Assembly: GCA_946538615.1 (NCBI GenBank) | Contig: CAMNGW010000002.1 | Location: 1-58,950, forward strand | Direction of reading: 5' to 3' | DNA from: an uncultured Clostridia bacterium | GTDB taxonomy: Bacteria; Bacillota; Clostridia; Christensenellales; Aristaeellaceae | DNA: 58,950 bases | Part shown: piece after piece, positions 26,796-35,581 of the stretch | Layout of the letters: each line of letters begins with the position of its first letter | Numbering within the stretch: the stretch's first letter is position 1 | Notes under the pieces: generated by a model | What the model was told of the DNA's origin: nothing | The model's database searches: none | Seen by the model: only the letters and a program-made list of their open reading frames with translations | Made by a program: the position numbers and the translations under genes

Positions 26796-26821
26796 GGTTC
26801 ACAAAAACGTTTTTGTGAACC
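26796..26821. promoter_or_regulatory. perfect 26-bp palindromic operator
   Basis: Two 13-base arms, GGTTCACAAAAAC and GTTTTTGTGAACC, meet at a central CG with no mismatch. Central CG and even symmetry are hallmarks of LacI/GalR operators. Placed just downstream of the promoter of a LacI-family gene, it should serve autorepression. I found no second copy in front of the transporter genes at 27867-27927, so those are probably controlled through read-through from this promoter. Confidence 0.85.
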
Positions 26822-26852
26822 AGATTGTACAAATGTAAGGTGGGACATGGAT

Positions 26853-27866
26853 ATGGCCGTAACCATTTCAGCGGTTGCCAAGGAAGCCGGAGTTGCCATC
26901 GGCACTGTTTCCCGGGCATTCAACGGCTATGACGATATCCTGCCCTCCACGCGCCAGCGCATTTTTGAAGCAGCTGAAAAACTGGGCTATACGCCCAATG
27001 CCAGCGCAAGGAGCCTTTCTTCAAAGCGTCCTCCGAACCTGGGCTTTATCGGGTCAGGCATCCTTGAGGGCGATGACCTGGACACCAACTTCCCACGGCT
27101 CCTGCGAGGGATCCTGAAATACTGTACGCAGCATGATCTGGACCTTTCCCTGTACGCCACCGATTCTGCTGAACAGCGCAAGCACAGTTTTACAAAATTC
27201 TGCTCACAGCATTCCTTAAGCGGCGTCATCGTCTCAGGCATCAAAACCAACGACCCCTACATGGAGAAGCTCCTGGCTTCCGGGACACCCGTTGTCACGG
27301 TTGATGTCCCGGTTTCGGGCGAAAACAAAGGCTGGATCTCCATCGATAATGTGGCCGCGGCAAAAGATGCCGTCAACACCCTCTTCTCCCTGGGGAAAAA
27401 AGACCTTCTGATCATTGCCGGCAAGGAGGAAGCCGCTGTCAATGCACAGCGCATGCTGGGTGTCCGGGAAGCCTTTGCGCAGCAGGGCTATGAACTGCCT
27501 GATGACCGCATCCTCCTGGGCAACTTCGTCAGCGAAGACGCCGGGATCGCCCTGAAGAACTGGCTGCAGACCCATGGCACCCACAGACCTGACGCCATAT
27601 TCTGCTTCAGCGACATTATGGCAATCGGTGCGCTCAATGCCCTGCATGCCAGCGCCCTCTCTGTTCCCGGGGACATCTCCCTGATGGGCTTTGACGATAT
27701 CCCTCTTGCTGAGATCATGAGCCCTTCCCTGTCCAGTGTGCGCCAGGATATGCGGGCTCTCGGCTACGAGGCCGCTTCCCTGCTCCACCAGATCGTGCGC
27801 GGTGAAACTTCCGGAGGGCATACCGTCCTGCCGCACAAAGTGGTCCTCAGGCAATCTGTCCGTTAA
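26853..27866 (+). CDS. LacI-family transcriptional regulator
   Basis: 337 residues from the ATG at 26853, the better spaced of two ATGs behind AAGGTGG; the ORF-track start lies upstream of the operator. The helix-turn-helix VTISAVAKEAGVAIGTVSRAFNGYDDILPSTRQRIFEAAEKLGYTPNASARSL is canonical, including the hinge helix. A periplasmic-binding-type sensor follows (NLGFIGSGI ... FCFSDIMAIGALNAL ... SLMGFDDIPLAEIMSPSLSSVRQDM). The effector is probably the sugar handled by the downstream transporter and GH65 enzyme. Confidence 0.95.
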   Translation: MAVTISAVAKEAGVAIGTVSRAFNGYDDILPSTRQRIFEAAEKLGYTPNASARSLSSKRPPNLGFIGSGILEGDDLDTNFPRLLRGILKYCTQHDLDLSLYATDSAEQRKHSFTKFCSQHSLSGVIVSGIKTNDPYMEKLLASGTPVVTVDVPVSGENKGWISIDNVAAAKDAVNTLFSLGKKDLLIIAGKEEAAVNAQRMLGVREAFAQQGYELPDDRILLGNFVSEDAGIALKNWLQTHGTHRPDAIFCFSDIMAIGALNALHASALSVPGDISLMGFDDIPLAEIMSPSLSSVRQDMRALGYEAASLLHQIVRGETSGGHTVLPHKVVLRQSVR

Positions 27867-27927
27867 CATGGTGAACCCGAGCGCATTTACGCTCTGGCGA
27901 TATATTACTCTTCAAGGAGGCTATTGT

Positions 27928-29220
27928 ATGAAAAAGGCTCTTTCTCTCGCGCTGTGTCTCATGATGGTCCTCGGCATGATGTCTTTTGCATCTGCTGACG
28001 GCGCTGTCGAGATCGTCGTCCCCCACTACAAAACCGGCGAAAATGTCGGCGCTGTCTTCTTCCTTCCCCAGGTCGAACGCTTCAACACCCTCTATGAGGG
28101 CAAATATCACATCACCATCGAAGAACTGACCCAGGACATGTACGCTGACAAGATCAAGCAGCTCGGCCAGCAGAATAAGCTCCCGGCTCTGATTGAAGGC
28201 GGCGAGACGGAATGGATCAAGAATGTGGTCATGCCCAACGGGCTCTTCAGCGACCTGAGCGATCTGGTGGCTGCCAACCCGGATATGGCCGCTCTGATGA
28301 TCGATTCCAACGTCAAATACAACACCTATGACGGCAAGCTCTTCTCCATCGCCCTGCCTGTCGTGCGCCCCATGGGTATGTACTACAACGGCGACATGCT
28401 GGACCTTGGCGGCAAGACCGTCAACGAACTCGACTGGGACGCCTTCACCGCACTGCTTGGCGACAACAAGATCGCCTTCATGACCGGTGAAAACGCCTGG
28501 ACCACCATGCTTGTCTTCTCCAGCCTGGTCGCTGTTGAAGAGGGCGGCGCTGAGCTCCTGTCTTCCCATACCATCGACAAGATCTATGATTTCAATGATC
28601 CCATCATTGTCAGCGCTGTAACCAAGCTGCAGTCCCTTCTGCAGAACTATGCTTCCTCCAACACTGTCGGCGCCGTTTATGCTGACGCTGCCAACGCCTT
28701 CATGAGCAAGAACGCTGCCGTGATTGCCAATGGTTCCTGGATGGTCGGCGACTTCGCTGCAGGCAACAATGACAAGTGGTCCAACGGTTTTGACGGTGCT
28801 ACCGTACATGGCGCTGTGCTCCCGGGTAATGTCGCTCTTGCCAACACGGACGGCTTTGGCTGGTGGATCCCTGCCACCGCAACCGCTGAAGAACGCGCAT
28901 GCGCTGCGGCTTTCATCGAATTCATGATGACCCCTGCTGAACTCGAAGCTTACATGCTCGCCGAGGGCGGCGTGGCTCCGAACATGACCGTTTCTGCAGA
29001 GTATGAAGCCAGCGCTGCTGCCAATCCTCTGCTGTACGAATATGTCAACGCTGTGAATGCTGACACCATCATCGTTCCCAGCTTCGGCGACTGCATTCCT
29101 TCCTCCATCGGCGATACAGAATTCGGCAACCTGCTGCCCAACCTGATCAATGGCAGCATGACGCCTGAACAGTTCTGCCAGGAACTCACCCTTGCTGCAG
29201 AAGAGACCCGTCTCGACTGA
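27928..29220 (+). CDS. sugar ABC transporter, extracellular substrate-binding protein
   Basis: 430 residues from the ATG at 27928 with AAGGAGG upstream; the ORF-track start adds residues that overlap lacI. Signal peptide MKKALSLALCLMMVLGMMSFASADG, probably cut after ASA, with no lipobox. The rest is a family 1 (CUT1) binding protein: VERFNTLYEGKYHITIEELTQDMYADKIKQL, the ENAWTTMLVFSSLV region and DGFGWWIPATATAEERACAAAFIEFMMTPAELEAY. Expression and codon choice (GCT, AAC, GGC) look high. It lies 61 bases after lacI. Confidence 0.92.
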   Translation: MKKALSLALCLMMVLGMMSFASADGAVEIVVPHYKTGENVGAVFFLPQVERFNTLYEGKYHITIEELTQDMYADKIKQLGQQNKLPALIEGGETEWIKNVVMPNGLFSDLSDLVAANPDMAALMIDSNVKYNTYDGKLFSIALPVVRPMGMYYNGDMLDLGGKTVNELDWDAFTALLGDNKIAFMTGENAWTTMLVFSSLVAVEEGGAELLSSHTIDKIYDFNDPIIVSAVTKLQSLLQNYASSNTVGAVYADAANAFMSKNAAVIANGSWMVGDFAAGNNDKWSNGFDGATVHGAVLPGNVALANTDGFGWWIPATATAEERACAAAFIEFMMTPAELEAYMLAEGGVAPNMTVSAEYEASAAANPLLYEYVNAVNADTIIVPSFGDCIPSSIGDTEFGNLLPNLINGSMTPEQFCQELTLAAEETRLD

Positions 29221-29232
29221 TCCTTTTCACAC

Positions 29233-29259
29233 GGACCCTGCCCTTGCGGGGCAGGGTCC
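29233..29259 (+). terminator. intercistronic stem-loop between sugar-binding protein and permease
   Basis: GGACCCTGCCC and GGGCAGGGTCC form an 11-bp perfect stem around TTGCG, followed by TTTCC. Probably a leaky terminator that lowers permease expression relative to the binding protein. Confidence 0.7.
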
Positions 29260-29330
29260 TTTCCGTGGGTATGCCTGGTTGTATCCCGCCCATCCACGCA
29301 TGCCCATGGCTGTCAAGTGAGGTGTTATCC

Positions 29331-30233
29331 ATGAAAATCATCCGCCATTATTCTAAACTTGAGCGTCGGCACTTTCCGAAGATCTATCTCTTCCTCCTGC
29401 CCACGCTGATCCTGTTTGTGATGTTCTATCTCTTCCCCATCGCACAGGTCCTCGTCACGGCCTTTACCCGGTGGGACGGCTACAACGCCCCTTCTTTTGA
29501 CATCAACAACGTTTTTGTCAATTTCAAGCGGCTCTTTGCCATGCGCGGCTTTATGCCCAGTCTCCGCAACCTTTTCTGGTGGTCGCTGATCGCCATGACG
29601 CTCCACGTCGGCATCGGTGCGCTTGTCGCCTTCCTGCTTTATGACAAGCTCCCCGGATGGAAATTCGTGCGCGCGGTCTATATGATCCCCAACGTGATCT
29701 CCGCTGCCGCCTGGGCCATGATTTACAAATTCATATTCAACCAGGATTTCGGCCTGCTCAACGGCATCATCCGCGTCGTCAACCCCACCTTCAATGTGAA
29801 CTGGTTCTATGAATCACCCGCAGCCTTCTGGGCCATCACCTTCACCTGGCTGTTTTATGCTGTCATTGTCACCCTGATCGTGCTCGCTGATCTCATGGCG
29901 ATCCCCCAGGAACTGCATGAAGCTGCGGAAATTGACGGCGCCAGGGGTTGGCAGCGCACGCTGCATATCGATCTCCCGCTTTGCCGCAACTCCATCGGGA
30001 CAGGCATTATCCTGTCCATCACCAGCCGGATCGCCATGTATGAAAATATTGCACTGACCTCCCGCGGCGGTCCCGGGACAGATACCAATTCCCTTGCCCT
30101 GCTCCTGGTCAAGGCCACCACAGACTACAATTACGGCCTTGCCAATGCGGTTGCCCTGCTGATGTTCGTTTTCGGAATCCTGGTTATGCTTCTTGTCAAC
30201 CGTGCATTCCGGATGAATGATCCCGTGTACTGA
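29331..30233 (+). CDS. sugar ABC transporter permease, MalF type
   Basis: 300 residues from the ATG at 29331 (MKIIRHYSKLERRHFPKIYLFLLPTLILFVMFYLFP), after GTGAGGTG. Six transmembrane segments; the EAA loop is ELHEAAEIDGARGWQRTLHIDLPLC. The opening LFLLPTLILFVMFYLFPIAQVL is typical of CUT1 permeases (UgpA/MalF). It forms a heterodimer with the next gene product. Confidence 0.94.
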   Translation: MKIIRHYSKLERRHFPKIYLFLLPTLILFVMFYLFPIAQVLVTAFTRWDGYNAPSFDINNVFVNFKRLFAMRGFMPSLRNLFWWSLIAMTLHVGIGALVAFLLYDKLPGWKFVRAVYMIPNVISAAAWAMIYKFIFNQDFGLLNGIIRVVNPTFNVNWFYESPAAFWAITFTWLFYAVIVTLIVLADLMAIPQELHEAAEIDGARGWQRTLHIDLPLCRNSIGTGIILSITSRIAMYENIALTSRGGPGTDTNSLALLLVKATTDYNYGLANAVALLMFVFGILVMLLVNRAFRMNDPVY

Positions 30234-30249
30234 AAGGAGGCTTGCGGAA

Positions 30250-31125
30250 ATGACAAAAAAGATACATGGCTCCGACGGTCAGGCCAAAAAGCCCCTCACG
30301 CCCGGAAGAATTGTTTATCTGGTCCTTGCCTATCTTGTTCTGATCTTTATCGTCCTTGTCTCCGTCGGCCCCATCCTGTGGGTCATCATGTCCTCCTTCA
30401 AATCAAACGGGGCCATTCTGACCTCCCCGTTTTCTCTGCCTGACACCTACAATCTGGACGCTTATGAAAAGGTCATCACACAGTTCAACTTTGGCACCTA
30501 TGCCCTCAACTCCCTGACCATTGCCTCGTCTTCCACAGTGGTCGCCATGATTATCCTCTCCATGAGCGCCTATGTCATCGCCAAGTACCAGTTCCCCCTC
30601 AAGAACCTGATATATGTGCTCCTCACCGTCACCCTGCTGGTTCCCGGGCACACCAAGACACAGCCGATCTTCTCCCTGATCATGTCCCTGAACCTGTATG
30701 ACACAAAGGCCGGTCTGTTCCTGGTCTACCTTTCCTCCTCCATTGCCTCGTCCCTTTTTATTCTCCGCTCGAACTTCGCTTCGATCCCCAGGGAACTCAA
30801 TGAGGCTGCAGAAATCGATGGCTCCGGCTTTTTCAGGACTTTCTGGCAGATCAATATGCCCCTGGCCAAAACAGGTATCTTCACAGCAGGCGTGCTCATG
30901 TTCCTGGGCAACTGGAACGAATACTACTTTGCTTCCCTGCTCACTTCCTCCCCTGCGAACCGGACGCTCCCTGTCTCCCTGGCTTCCTTTAACCAGGCCT
31001 TCTCCTATGACTATACCCGTATGTTTGCCGCATTGACGCTGGTGGTCATGCCGGGTATCATCATATACATGCTGGCTCAGGAACAGGTGCAGGCTTCCGT
31101 GGCCGGCGCTGCTGTAAAAGGCTGA
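30250..31125 (+). CDS. sugar ABC transporter permease, MalG type
   Basis: 291 residues from the ATG at 30250 behind AAAGGAGG. Six transmembrane segments; the EAA loop is ELNEAAEIDGSGFFRTFWQINMPLAKTG. VGPILWVIMSSFKSNGAILTSPFSLPDTYNLDAYEKV is the MalG/UgpE opening. It ends 30 bases before the GH65 gene. No ATP-binding subunit is encoded nearby; in Bacillota such transporters commonly share a MsmX-type ATPase encoded elsewhere. Confidence 0.94.
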   Translation: MTKKIHGSDGQAKKPLTPGRIVYLVLAYLVLIFIVLVSVGPILWVIMSSFKSNGAILTSPFSLPDTYNLDAYEKVITQFNFGTYALNSLTIASSSTVVAMIILSMSAYVIAKYQFPLKNLIYVLLTVTLLVPGHTKTQPIFSLIMSLNLYDTKAGLFLVYLSSSIASSLFILRSNFASIPRELNEAAEIDGSGFFRTFWQINMPLAKTGIFTAGVLMFLGNWNEYYFASLLTSSPANRTLPVSLASFNQAFSYDYTRMFAALTLVVMPGIIIYMLAQEQVQASVAGAAVKG

Positions 31126-31155
31126 GGGAATCTATACTGAAAGAGGCTGTAAAAC

Positions 31156-33495
31156 ATGCTGAAATACAATACAGGAACGGGCAACGCCACAAACTGGCTG
31201 ATTGCTGAAACGGCTTTTGATCCGGACCATCAGGGAAAATGTGAAGCCATTTTCTGTCAGGGCAATGGCTATCTCGGCCAGAGAGCAGCTTTTGAGGAAT
31301 CTTATACCGGCCAGACCCGCGATCTCCTCGTCACAGGCACTTTCAACCGCTTTGATGACAAAGAAGTCTGTGAACTGCCCAACCTCCCCGACCTGACCAA
31401 CCTGGCCCTGACCCTTAACGGGCACCCCTTCAAGATGGACCGCGGAGCCTGTGAGAACTATCTGCGCGTCATGAACCTCCACACCGGCGAGATGACCCGC
31501 GCCCTGAGATGGACGGACCCTGACGGCAACCGCTATGATCTCACCTTCCAGCGGTTCGTCTCCCTTGCCGATGAGCACCTGCTCGGCACGCGCGTCATGA
31601 TCACACCTCTTGACGCGCCAGTTTCCCTCACGTTCCGCACAGGCATCGACGGTACAGTCACCTGTACCGGCTCCCAGCATTTCCATGAAGGCGACAAGCG
31701 TGTCCTGGACGGAAAGGTCCTCCGCATGGTCTCGGAAACCACAGAGAGCCGTGTGATCTGCGTGCAGCACAGCGCGCTCACCTTCTCCCTCAATGGTGAA
31801 CAGGCCTCTGTCAGGCTCGTGCCCGTCATTGACAGGCGCTATCTTGGGTTCACGGGCACGCTGGAGGTTCCCCGATACGCCGCGCTGACCCTTGATAAGC
31901 TCAGCACAGTGACCACTTCCCGCGACCTTGCCCTGGACGGAGAAAGCGCACAGGAAGCGCAGCAAAGGGCCGAAGAGGACGGCATGGCGCGTCTTCTCTC
32001 TGCCATGGCCCTTGGCTATGACAAAGCATTTCTGGAAAGTGCCGCAGCCTGGAAAGACTACTGGGACATGCACGATATTGAAATCGAATCGGAGAACCCC
32101 TTCGATCAGCTCATGCTCCGTTTTGCCATCTATCACCTCAGGATCATGGACAAGCCTGACGATCCTCGCGTCGGCATTGGCGCCAAGGGGCTGACGGGCG
32201 AAGGCTACAAGGGCCATTCCTTCTGGGACACGGAAATCTTTATCCTGCCCTATTTTATCCTCACTGACCCTCAGGCCGCCAGATCGCTTCTCACATTCCG
32301 CTACCGCGGTCTCCTTGGTGCCCGCAGAAAGGCCGCGGAAAACGGTTTTGAAGGCGCCATGTACCCCTGGGAAGCCGCCTGGGTCTCAGACGGCGAAGTC
32401 ACGCCCCTGTGGGGCGGTGCCGACATTGTGACAGGCAAGCCGATCCCCATTCTCACAGGTATGATTGAGCAGCACATCACCGCAGACGTTGCTTTTGGGG
32501 TCCATCTCTACGATGCGGTCACCCATGACCAGACCTTTATGGACGAATGCGGCTACGAGATCCTCATCGACACAGCCAGGTTCTGGGCCAGCCGCGTGAC
32601 GCGTGACGAGCGGGGCTACGTGATCCTCGACGTCATTGGACCGGATGAGTACAAGGAGCATGTCAACAATAACGCATATACAAATTATATGGCCATGATG
32701 AACCTGAAGCTGGCCGTGGACGCCATAGAAAAGCTGAAGGCGCGCAGCGATGAGGTGTGCGCAAGGCTGGACAGGAAATTCCACTTTGACGCCTGCCTGG
32801 CCCGCTTCCGGGAAGTCATCGGTGGCATGTACCTTCCCAAGCCCGGCGATGATGGCATCATCCCTCAGTTTGACGGCTACTTTGACCTTGAGCAGATTGA
32901 TCTCACGCCCTACAAGACTTCTGAACAGATCGGCACGATTTATCAGGATTACAACCCTGAACAGATGAACCGCATCCAGGTCCATAAACAGGCGGATACG
33001 CTCGTCCTTCTTCTGCTTATGGACGATCTGTTCCCCCATGACATCAAGCTCAGGAACTATACCTACTACGAGGCCAGGACCCTCCATGACTCCTCCCTGT
33101 CCAAGTCCACCCATTGTGTCCTTGCCTCTGATTTGGGAGAAAAGGATGTTGCCTACCGCTTCTTTGAGGGCTGCGGGGACATCGACCTCGGTCCCAAGAT
33201 GAACACAAGCGATATGGGCATCCACACTGCGTCCATGGGTGGGATCTGGCAGTGCGCCGTCTACGGGTTCGGCGGTGTGCGCGTGGTCGGTGATGGGCTG
33301 CGCGTCTGTCCTGCACTGCCCGACGCCTGGTCCCGTATGGCCTTCCCCCTGGTATGGCGTGGCCAGAGGCTGGAGATCGAAATCACTAAGCAGTGCGTCT
33401 CTGTCCTCAACCTCGGTTCGGAGACGGTTGTGCTCCATCTCGCAGGCCGTGAAGCCGCCATCGCTCCGGGACAGGGGGTCACGGAAAGCCTGTAA
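31156..33495 (+). CDS. glycoside hydrolase family 65 protein (disaccharide phosphorylase)
   Basis: 779 residues, the full family length. N-terminal beta-sandwich, then the (alpha/alpha)6 barrel and a small C-terminal sheet. The catalytic acid Glu lies in DVIGPDEYKEHVNNNAYTN near residue 498, and the phosphate-site Lys-Gln pair in QVHKQADTLVLL near residue 610. FWDTEIFILPYF and RYRGLLGARRKAAENGFEGAMYPWEAAW are also family blocks. Members split maltose, trehalose, kojibiose, nigerose and similar disaccharides with phosphate, releasing beta-glucose 1-phosphate. Which sugar is used here cannot be read by eye. Last gene of the LacI-regulated cluster. Confidence 0.93.
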   Translation: MLKYNTGTGNATNWLIAETAFDPDHQGKCEAIFCQGNGYLGQRAAFEESYTGQTRDLLVTGTFNRFDDKEVCELPNLPDLTNLALTLNGHPFKMDRGACENYLRVMNLHTGEMTRALRWTDPDGNRYDLTFQRFVSLADEHLLGTRVMITPLDAPVSLTFRTGIDGTVTCTGSQHFHEGDKRVLDGKVLRMVSETTESRVICVQHSALTFSLNGEQASVRLVPVIDRRYLGFTGTLEVPRYAALTLDKLSTVTTSRDLALDGESAQEAQQRAEEDGMARLLSAMALGYDKAFLESAAAWKDYWDMHDIEIESENPFDQLMLRFAIYHLRIMDKPDDPRVGIGAKGLTGEGYKGHSFWDTEIFILPYFILTDPQAARSLLTFRYRGLLGARRKAAENGFEGAMYPWEAAWVSDGEVTPLWGGADIVTGKPIPILTGMIEQHITADVAFGVHLYDAVTHDQTFMDECGYEILIDTARFWASRVTRDERGYVILDVIGPDEYKEHVNNNAYTNYMAMMNLKLAVDAIEKLKARSDEVCARLDRKFHFDACLARFREVIGGMYLPKPGDDGIIPQFDGYFDLEQIDLTPYKTSEQIGTIYQDYNPEQMNRIQVHKQADTLVLLLLMDDLFPHDIKLRNYTYYEARTLHDSSLSKSTHCVLASDLGEKDVAYRFFEGCGDIDLGPKMNTSDMGIHTASMGGIWQCAVYGFGGVRVVGDGLRVCPALPDAWSRMAFPLVWRGQRLEIEITKQCVSVLNLGSETVVLHLAGREAAIAPGQGVTESL

Positions 33496-33531
33496 CCAGC
33501 CCGGCCTTGACCTTCCAGATTGATATCTTCT

Positions 33532-33577
33532 GCCCGCCTTTCACAGGACCAGCTGCCTGCGGAGGGCGGGCTTTCCT
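33532..33577 (+). terminator. probable terminator of the GH65 operon
   Basis: GCCCGCC pairs with GGCGGGC across about 26 bases, followed by TTTCCTTAT. T tract is weak. Confidence 0.5.
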
Positions 33578-33614
33578 TATCCTTTGGGCACTGCAGGCCC
33601 ATCAGCAGGGTCAA

Positions 33615-33646
33615 TATGACAGTACGTTCTTTTGTACTATGTCATA
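33615..33646. promoter_or_regulatory. dyad upstream of the TerB/ATPase/helicase operon
   Basis: TATGACA and TGTCATA form perfect 7-bp arms 18 bases apart, and within them AGTAC and GTACT form a second dyad (33621-33638). It lies just upstream of the -35 box of the operon. The AGTAC core is shared with the dyad at the other HxlR gene (16572-16598), so it is a candidate site for the HxlR protein encoded fourth in this operon. Confidence 0.55.
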
Positions 33647-33659
33647 AAAAAGTGCGTAC

Positions 33660-33687
33660 TTGATCTTCTCTGAAGACAAGGTACAAT
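33660..33687 (+). promoter_or_regulatory. promoter of the TerB/ATPase/helicase operon
   Basis: TTGATC, 16 bases, TACAAT, 58 bases before the first ATG. Reasonable SigA match. Confidence 0.65.
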
Positions 33688-33745
33688 AATACTACCTGGA
33701 AAGATAAAACGTCCGTCAGGTGCCCGGTACAAGGAGGTGCGTGCC

Positions 33746-35581
33746 ATGCGGCTGTCTGAACTGGCCGTCTATGCCAGAAATAAGTACCATATTCAGGAGC
33801 AGCACAAGTGGACATCGTTCCCGGGCTTCTCCGTTCTCCAGGACCCCCAGACAGGCAAATGGGTCGCCCTGCTCATGCGCGGATGGGACGAACGCTCCGG
33901 CGAAGAAATTGAACGGTGCGACCTGAAATGCGGTATCCAGAGCCTTTCAGCCTGTCCGCTGCCCTATCTCTCCCGTGCTTTCCGCATGAAAGGTCCGAAA
34001 TGGATCGGGGTCACTTTTTCCTCCGCCACGGATAAAGATGTGATCTTCCAGCTGTTCGACCTGGCCGTCACCTCCGGTGAACAGCTGGGCTACACCATGG
34101 TCCTGCCGCCTGTGCCCGGTCCCCGGGAGGTTCATGAAACACCCCTGCCCTTCGCAGGAACCGGAACCTTCCAGCCCACGGATATCCTCCCCGAGCGCAT
34201 CCGGGAAATGAAGCACCTTTACAATTATGAGGACACTTCCGCAAGGGGCAGGGCAGACAATTTTGTCCGTCAGGGCCTGTACATGCAGGATTTTGAAGAT
34301 GAAAAGCCCTGGCCGGGAACGCTCGACTGCCCCTTTCCGACCTACTGTTCTATGACCACCCGGGAACTGAGGGGCTACTTCACCTGGCGCGCACATCTGC
34401 GCAAAGGGGAATTCGGCCCCATATCCCCCTCCGGGGCGTATATCTACGTTTATGAACTGCTCAACGGGATCGGGGCCATTTCCCCTGAAGATGCCCTTGA
34501 GAAGATGCGCACCTTTGAAAAGGGCTATCTGGACCAGGGCATGGGAAAGCCTCAGCTGCGCATGGCACTGCACCGGTGGATGCTGGACCTTGCGGTCGTT
34601 TCCTCCCTGCCGGTCCTCAGCGCTCAGAAGTATGCCAATCCTGACGACATCAGGCGGGACAACTGTCTGGCCATACTGAAAGCACCGGGAGAACACACCG
34701 ATGAAGAGGTTTTCCGCGCACTGTGCTTTATGGGCAGCAAGGATTTGGAGCGTTCCCCCGCTGTCAGCACAACGGAGGGAAAAGGCATCCGGCTCTTCAG
34801 CAGAATATGGCGGGACATGCTCTCCTCCTTCCGTCTGGAAGAGAAAGACCTCTTTGCGCTCTCCTTTGGCGCGCCGCGCACCGAGCCCTGGAGTCCCTTC
34901 GCAGGCGCTGTATATCTCTGGAAGGACCAGTGTAAGATAAGCTACGACCTTGACCCCTGCCGGAGGTATACATTTGAAAACTGGAAGGGGACCGTGACCG
35001 CCTACAATCCCCTGTTTTTCAATAAAAAATGGATCCAGTCGCTCCTGCGGCAGGCGGATCTCATGATCAGAAGGCACCTGAAGACCGGACATTACCTCAA
35101 AGAGAAAGAGGAAGGCGCCTGGGCTGCCGGCTGCATCCGGAAAGCCATTGCGGGTTTTGAGCACGACAAAAGGTGTCCCATATCCATTGATCTCTCCGGG
35201 CTCGAAAAGATCCGGCGCGACGCCGGGCTCACAAGGGACGCCCTTCTGACAGAGGAGGAGATGGACCTTCCGGAAAAACAGGACTCCCCTCTCCTCCCTC
35301 AGCCGCCCCTTCCACAGCCGTCCCCTCCGCCCGGCAGCGCGTCCTCGCTTCCCCTTGACAGTCTGCAGCTGCAGGTTCTCAGAGCGCTCCTTAACGGGCA
35401 GGACCCGGACGGGACGATCCGCCTTCATCACCTCATGCCGAGCATGGTCGCCGATGCCATCAACGAAATCCTCATGGACGCCATTGGCGATACCGTCATT
35501 GACTGCGACGGCAAAACCCTTTCCCTGGCAGAAGACTACAGAGACGAAATCGTATCCTTATTGGGAGGCACCAATCCGTGA
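33746..35581 (+). CDS. TerB-N / TerB-C domain protein
   Basis: 611 residues from the ATG at 33746 (AAGGAGG upstream; the ORF-track start is a GTG three codons earlier). Residues 1-125 (KWTSFPGFSVLQDPQTGKWVALLMRGWDERSGEEI ... VIFQLFDLAV) form a separate N-terminal domain with some resemblance to the MmcQ/YjbR fold. Residues about 180-390 are TerB-N: TYCSMTTRELRGYFTWRAHLRKGEFGPISPSGAYIYVYELLNGIG. A proline-rich linker near 515-535 leads to a TerB-C-like end (LDSLQLQVLRALLNGQDPDGTIRLHHLMP ...). These domains are known from predicted Ter-associated DNA-processing modules with ATPase and helicase partners, exactly the neighbours here. The stop overlaps the next start (GTGA). Confidence 0.85.
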   Translation: MRLSELAVYARNKYHIQEQHKWTSFPGFSVLQDPQTGKWVALLMRGWDERSGEEIERCDLKCGIQSLSACPLPYLSRAFRMKGPKWIGVTFSSATDKDVIFQLFDLAVTSGEQLGYTMVLPPVPGPREVHETPLPFAGTGTFQPTDILPERIREMKHLYNYEDTSARGRADNFVRQGLYMQDFEDEKPWPGTLDCPFPTYCSMTTRELRGYFTWRAHLRKGEFGPISPSGAYIYVYELLNGIGAISPEDALEKMRTFEKGYLDQGMGKPQLRMALHRWMLDLAVVSSLPVLSAQKYANPDDIRRDNCLAILKAPGEHTDEEVFRALCFMGSKDLERSPAVSTTEGKGIRLFSRIWRDMLSSFRLEEKDLFALSFGAPRTEPWSPFAGAVYLWKDQCKISYDLDPCRRYTFENWKGTVTAYNPLFFNKKWIQSLLRQADLMIRRHLKTGHYLKEKEEGAWAAGCIRKAIAGFEHDKRCPISIDLSGLEKIRRDAGLTRDALLTEEEMDLPEKQDSPLLPQPPLPQPSPPPGSASSLPLDSLQLQVLRALLNGQDPDGTIRLHHLMPSMVADAINEILMDAIGDTVIDCDGKTLSLAEDYRDEIVSLLGGTNP

